Source of the DNA: Anseranas semipalmata
Lineage: Eukaryota; Chordata; Aves; Anseriformes; Anseranatidae
Direction of reading: 5' to 3'
Assembly (NCBI GenBank): GCA_013399115.1
Contig: VXAA01002963.1
Coordinates: forward strand, 1,246,868-1,310,867
Length of the DNA stretch: 64,000 nucleotides
Below are positions 60,010 through 64,000 of this stretch, one piece after another (the first letter of the stretch is position 1; every line of letters begins with the position of its first letter). The position numbers and the translations under genes are program-made. Below the pieces are notes generated by a model. The model was given only the letters and a program-made list of their open reading frames with translations, was not told where the DNA came from and made no database searches.

Positions 60010-61685
60010 CCAGCTCACCCGTCTCCATGAGCAACCTACAGGTACCAAACTGCCAATAGCAACTGGTAGTCACACACTTTCAAATGAGCATGGTCACATG
60101 TTAATGAATAAACAGGGGATCTCTCATGCCATCATATTATCATCCCTGGGCCAAGCTGAACTGAAGATCTTCCAGTGACCAAGCTTTGCCATTCAGAAAT
60201 TTTGCCATTCAGAAATTCCACAGAGACTGCTTGCTTTCCTGCTTGCACTCGTTACCACCTTATGAAAACAAATTTAGGCCAAATCAAGTTCTTCCTGAAA
60301 CCACTTTTTAGTCTTGCTCTTGGTCCATGTCTTCTGCTCCTCAGGCTGCCCAATTTCTCTTTCAGTGGCTATCAATGGCTGTCAGCTGTTTTCCTCTCCT
60401 CTTTAAACAGTTCCTACATTAGCTGTGTATTCCTCGAAGGGTACACAGAGCATCTGTCCTCCTTTCTACAACCCTCAATGAAAAGCCACGACTTGCACAA
60501 AATTTGTATCAGGGCTGAAGCCACGAAAATCATTCTGGTTAAGATTTCTCATTGGCTTAGCAGTTATATTAGACAGGAAAACCTGACTCTTGTTGTAAGA
60601 CAATCTCATTTAATTAAGATTTGTATGGTATTTGAGTTAAGATTTTGGATTTCCTTAACAGATAAGCACTAAAAGAAGAAAAAGGCCTTTTTTTTCTTCT
60701 CTTTTTCCTGCAAATAAAGGTATGACAATTATTACACTATGTGCCTTTGGGGGCAGCCTGTGGGAGACCCTACAGAATGTATTTCATGATTCTTAATGTT
60801 ACTAGTTGAGGGCATTAGCTCTTTAATATTGTTTCAAAAGCTGTCGCTGAAGATCATTAGTTGCTGAACTGATGTTGTTCATGGCAAAACAAGAAATTTA
60901 ACAGTTCAGCTAACGAAGGTCTACTTTCTCTTTCTCTCATTTCTTGTGATCTCATTTGCCTAGTTTCCTAGTTCTCTAGCCTTTAACATTCCAGATCAGT
61001 TATGACCTGAATTTCCAAAGTAAAACAAGGAGAAATTACTTCAGAAGTCCATATAAACTTTATTTATAAGTTTATTAAAATTTAAGTGTAATAGACTGTG
61101 TAAAGCTCATTTATTTTTCTTGATCATTCTTTCCGTCTGCTCTTGTGATAGACAATTGCATGTATACAAAAGGAATGAGGAGGAAGCAAAATTATTTCCA
61201 TTCCCTCTCACACTTCCTGGAAGATCTTAGTCCCAGCACAGAGTACACTGCAACCAATCAGTGTGAACAAAGTTCTAGTTAGATCCAAGCTAAGGTTCCA
61301 AACTAATTCTGAGGTATTTCCGTAACTAGTTTTCTTTTGGAAGTCACAGGAGGGCATGATCTTAAAGCTCTAAAACAAGACCTAATTTGAGTTAGGCACA
61401 ATTCTCTGGTCTCTAGTGGCGGAAAAGGAAAATGGAGAGATGTCTGATTATGAACAATGCATTGGAATCAGGTATTTTGCAATGTCTGTCCATTGAAAGA
61501 ATATAAATTTCTTTGCTGTTACTAACAGATAGTCTTTCTTTGCTTCTCTTTACAGTGTTCAGAGTGACACTGCAGTTCCACCTAATAAGAAACCACACTG
61601 AATTGGGATGATCTAATTAGCTATATTCATTGAATCACATTCTGGAAATAGAATAAAATTATTTTATTTCATTTCACCCACATTC
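60010..61685. other. Single-copy DNA with an unrecognised open frame
   Basis: The plus frame 60175-60672 (165 codons, GTG start, first ATG about 30 codons in) is the longest non-CR1 frame on the plus strand. It has a hydrophobic stretch (FSLALGPCLLLLRLPNF) but no family I recognise. A perfect 16-base tandem duplication (TTTGCCATTCAGAAAT) lies at 60185-60216, inside its start. The rest shows nothing. Confidence 0.4.
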
Positions 61686-61784
61686 CTTTCTCANTTCCTT
61701 CCTTCCTTCCTTCCTTCCTTCCTTCCTTCCTTCTCTCTTTCTTTCCCTCTTTCTTTCTTTCTCTCTTTCTTTCTTTCTTTTTTT
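61686..61784. repeat. (CCTT)n-(CTTT)n microsatellite with one N
   Basis: About ten CCTT units are followed by impure CTTT/CTCT units, a pure pyrimidine tract. One undetermined base lies at 61694, probably a length ambiguity. Confidence 0.95.
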
Positions 61785-64000
61785 GAAAATAGGCAGCATC
61801 ACACCAAATAGAACACGCTTTTGAAAAGATATTCTAGAAGTGCTGAAATTGCTCTATTCTGCCATTTTTATTCAATTTCAAACCTTGGCTTTAAAAGGTT
61901 TCACAGTACAAAATGTAATTACATCTGAAGATGCCTTCTATCCTAAAGAACGTCCATTTGTGAGCAATATATTCTATTCATGACCAATCTCTTTCAATCG
62001 CCATAAATAGCTCTTATGTTCTGTTCATCTAATATTGCTTAATTCTGAATTAATAGAGTCTGAAACTTTCCAAGGAACTATATTATGAATATTTTCCTGA
62101 AATGATAGATTCATAAATCGTAGAGAATCTGGCATTTCATTACGCATTCTTGAAGTAGAATCTGTTGCTTGGAAAGTTTCTTCTCTCTTCCTTTTCTTTC
62201 ACTGTGGATGAAATATCTAAGGCATTTAATTATTTTAAATATGGTGAGAATAGATAATGGAGACAGAGCCTGTGAATTTCGCTTATGTGCCAATATTTTA
62301 TATCGCCTAAGGCCCAAGAATTCAGTGTGAGTGGAGATGTCATCTTACACACAAACATACCCTAAAATAACTGTATCTTTTGCTAGTGGGTTTACCTCTA
62401 AGACCTTTATGATGCTTGTAAATCTTGATAATGACAACCTGAGAGACATTATTAGTAGATCCCAGATCATGAATTTTACAAAGCTACCCATCAAGTAGCT
62501 GTTTTGCTGTATAGTTTCAGGATTTGAGAGAGGAGGAATGAATTGAATGATGTGACTGAAGACAGCTAATTAAAAGATCATCAAACTCCCTAAAACATGT
62601 TAAAAAAAATCATTACAAGCAAGGAGGTTGAAGGAAGTTTTAATTTCTCCTAAATTTTCTTCGCACTATATAGGAGGCAACAATCATGCAGTCTGCGAAA
62701 AAGAAGAGAAAAGAATTTAAATCGTTTGTAACAGTGCTTTAAGCCTTTGATGAATTTAATACTGCTGGGAATCAACTTTACTGGATCTGTAGATTCCTGT
62801 ATCCAGCTTATCTTGTGATTGACAGTCATATTGATGAAAAGATTTCATGACTCCTGAAAGATTGATAGCCAGCCATCAGGAGAAAATAAAACACAACTTT
62901 TTTGGAGTCACACAACAAAGAAAAAATTGTTTTGTCTCATTGCCATTCATTTCAGTCAGTGATGCTGTTTATTTCCTATTTAGAAAGACAGAAATGTTCT
63001 TCCAAAATCTAAAAGCTCAACAGCAATGTCCCACAGGCAAAGCTCCTGATTCCCTGGATGTACATTCTTATTTGCACATATAACATTAGCAATTCATAGC
63101 AAACTAGAATTAAGACTGGAGGAGTGAATAATATAGAAAAAGCTCAAGCTGCTAAGCATTAAAATGATGTGTGTAACAGAGCAGTGTTTGCACATAAACG
63201 GGCATAGATGTATACATCAGTCTCAATCAACAGCGACTGAAAACTGGTACCACCTGTGACTCTAACGTCAAGTACAGCTATGTTTCTACTGTACAGCCTG
63301 GGAAAAGAAAAAGTAGAATATCAAACATTCTTCACTGACTATCAAGACTGAGGTGCTTTTGGACGCATGTGTTCACTTTGCTATTCTCCTTCTCCATTGT
63401 AACAGATCCATGGATAGAGGACTGTCAGTGCATTTAGCAACTTTAATGATCAGTAAAGGCAAAGAAAGACTGGGGGAGGCGTAGTCCTTAAGGTTTCATG
63501 CATTTCTTATTTTACTTGATCAATTTAGTGCTAACGTGAATGAGATTTTTAATGAAAATTAGCAGGATGTTTTTCTCTTTCCTGGTCTTATTTTCTCTAG
63601 CTGAATAATTTGGAATGCTTGTTCTGAATTTCATGCGAAAGTCACAGAACTAAGCATTAGTCAGGCAGCTAGATTAAATAGAGTTTGAGTTATAGTCCTT
63701 TAATCTGTTCTGGATAAATCTTGAATGGTGTGATTGAGATCAATTCAAAAAAGATTTATCTGGTTTGGATAAGATGCCTTGATTTCTGTGAAGCCATCAC
63801 TTGGCACGTGAATTGAGGGAATCCATACCAGGATTCTTCTCTGGAAAACAGACACAGATAGGTGGTTAAGCAGTGTTCATGGAGTGTCACAAGATTCAGG
63901 TCCTTTTCCTTGACTTGAAAAGAAAGAGTGGATATAGACATGCATTTTTGGTTTACTCCTAAATTGTTTCAGACATTAGCTACACAGTGGGGAACTAAGT
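61785..64000. other. Single-copy AT-rich DNA, no gene seen
   Basis: No repeat or gene is recognised. The plus frame at 62847-63083 (78 codons) is not a known protein. The area at 62540-62640 has AGCTAATTAAAAGATCATC-type homeodomain-like cores, without further support. Confidence 0.45.

Noticed and set aside
1..64000. tRNA, rRNA, operon or bacterial mobile-system signatures
   Set aside because: None seen. The window is vertebrate nuclear DNA with CR1 and ERV elements; I could not run a covariance-model search for small RNAs.

Overview
The window looks like a piece of a bird nuclear genome, from a gene-poor intergenic or long-intron region. It is AT-rich and has no operon-like packing. Two chicken-repeat-1 (CR1) LINEs are well preserved: one at 8446-9365 (minus) and one at 29530-30400 (plus). 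The plus copy ends in the octamer-like tail typical of avian CR1. Three LTRs of one large family at 1-409, 40988-41547 and 59148-60009 resemble the ERVL-type LTRs common in songbirds and other Neoaves. Assembly gaps lie at 10475-10478, 38514-38627 and 61694.

I recognise no protein-coding gene, tRNA, rRNA or CRISPR array. Almost all open reading frames are chance frames in AT-rich DNA, frames through simple repeats, or remnants of CR1 reverse transcriptase and LTRs. The best candidates for real exons are weak and unrecognised: 29081-29251 (minus; an ATG in good context running in frame to a strong splice donor) and 20085-20281 (plus; good acceptor, open frame, good donor).

Layout. 1-410 is the 3' part of an LTR cut by the window edge. 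410-8446 is mostly single-copy sequence with a short CR1 tail (2282-2371) and an old, decayed CR1/L3-like LINE (about 3985-4345). 8446-9365 is a minus-strand CR1. 9366-29529 is largely featureless apart from microsatellites, an unclassified block at 21788-22380 and the two candidate exons. 29530-30400 is the plus-strand CR1. 30401-40987 carries a (TTTCC)n array, a probable short solo LTR of a second type at 34661-34941 and the large gap. 40988-41547 is a solo LTR with near-matching target-site duplications. 41548-59147 is single-copy DNA with nested tandem duplications (42141-42250), a near-perfect palindrome (43727-43754) and several microsatellites. 59148-60009 is the third family LTR, containing a (TTC)n expansion. 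The rest is unremarkable.

No genes work together here. The story is layered retroelement insertion and simple-repeat growth. I found no previously undescribed biological system; the items most worth checking are the two candidate exons, the putative second-type LTR with the open frame beside it, and the short perfect inverted repeat.
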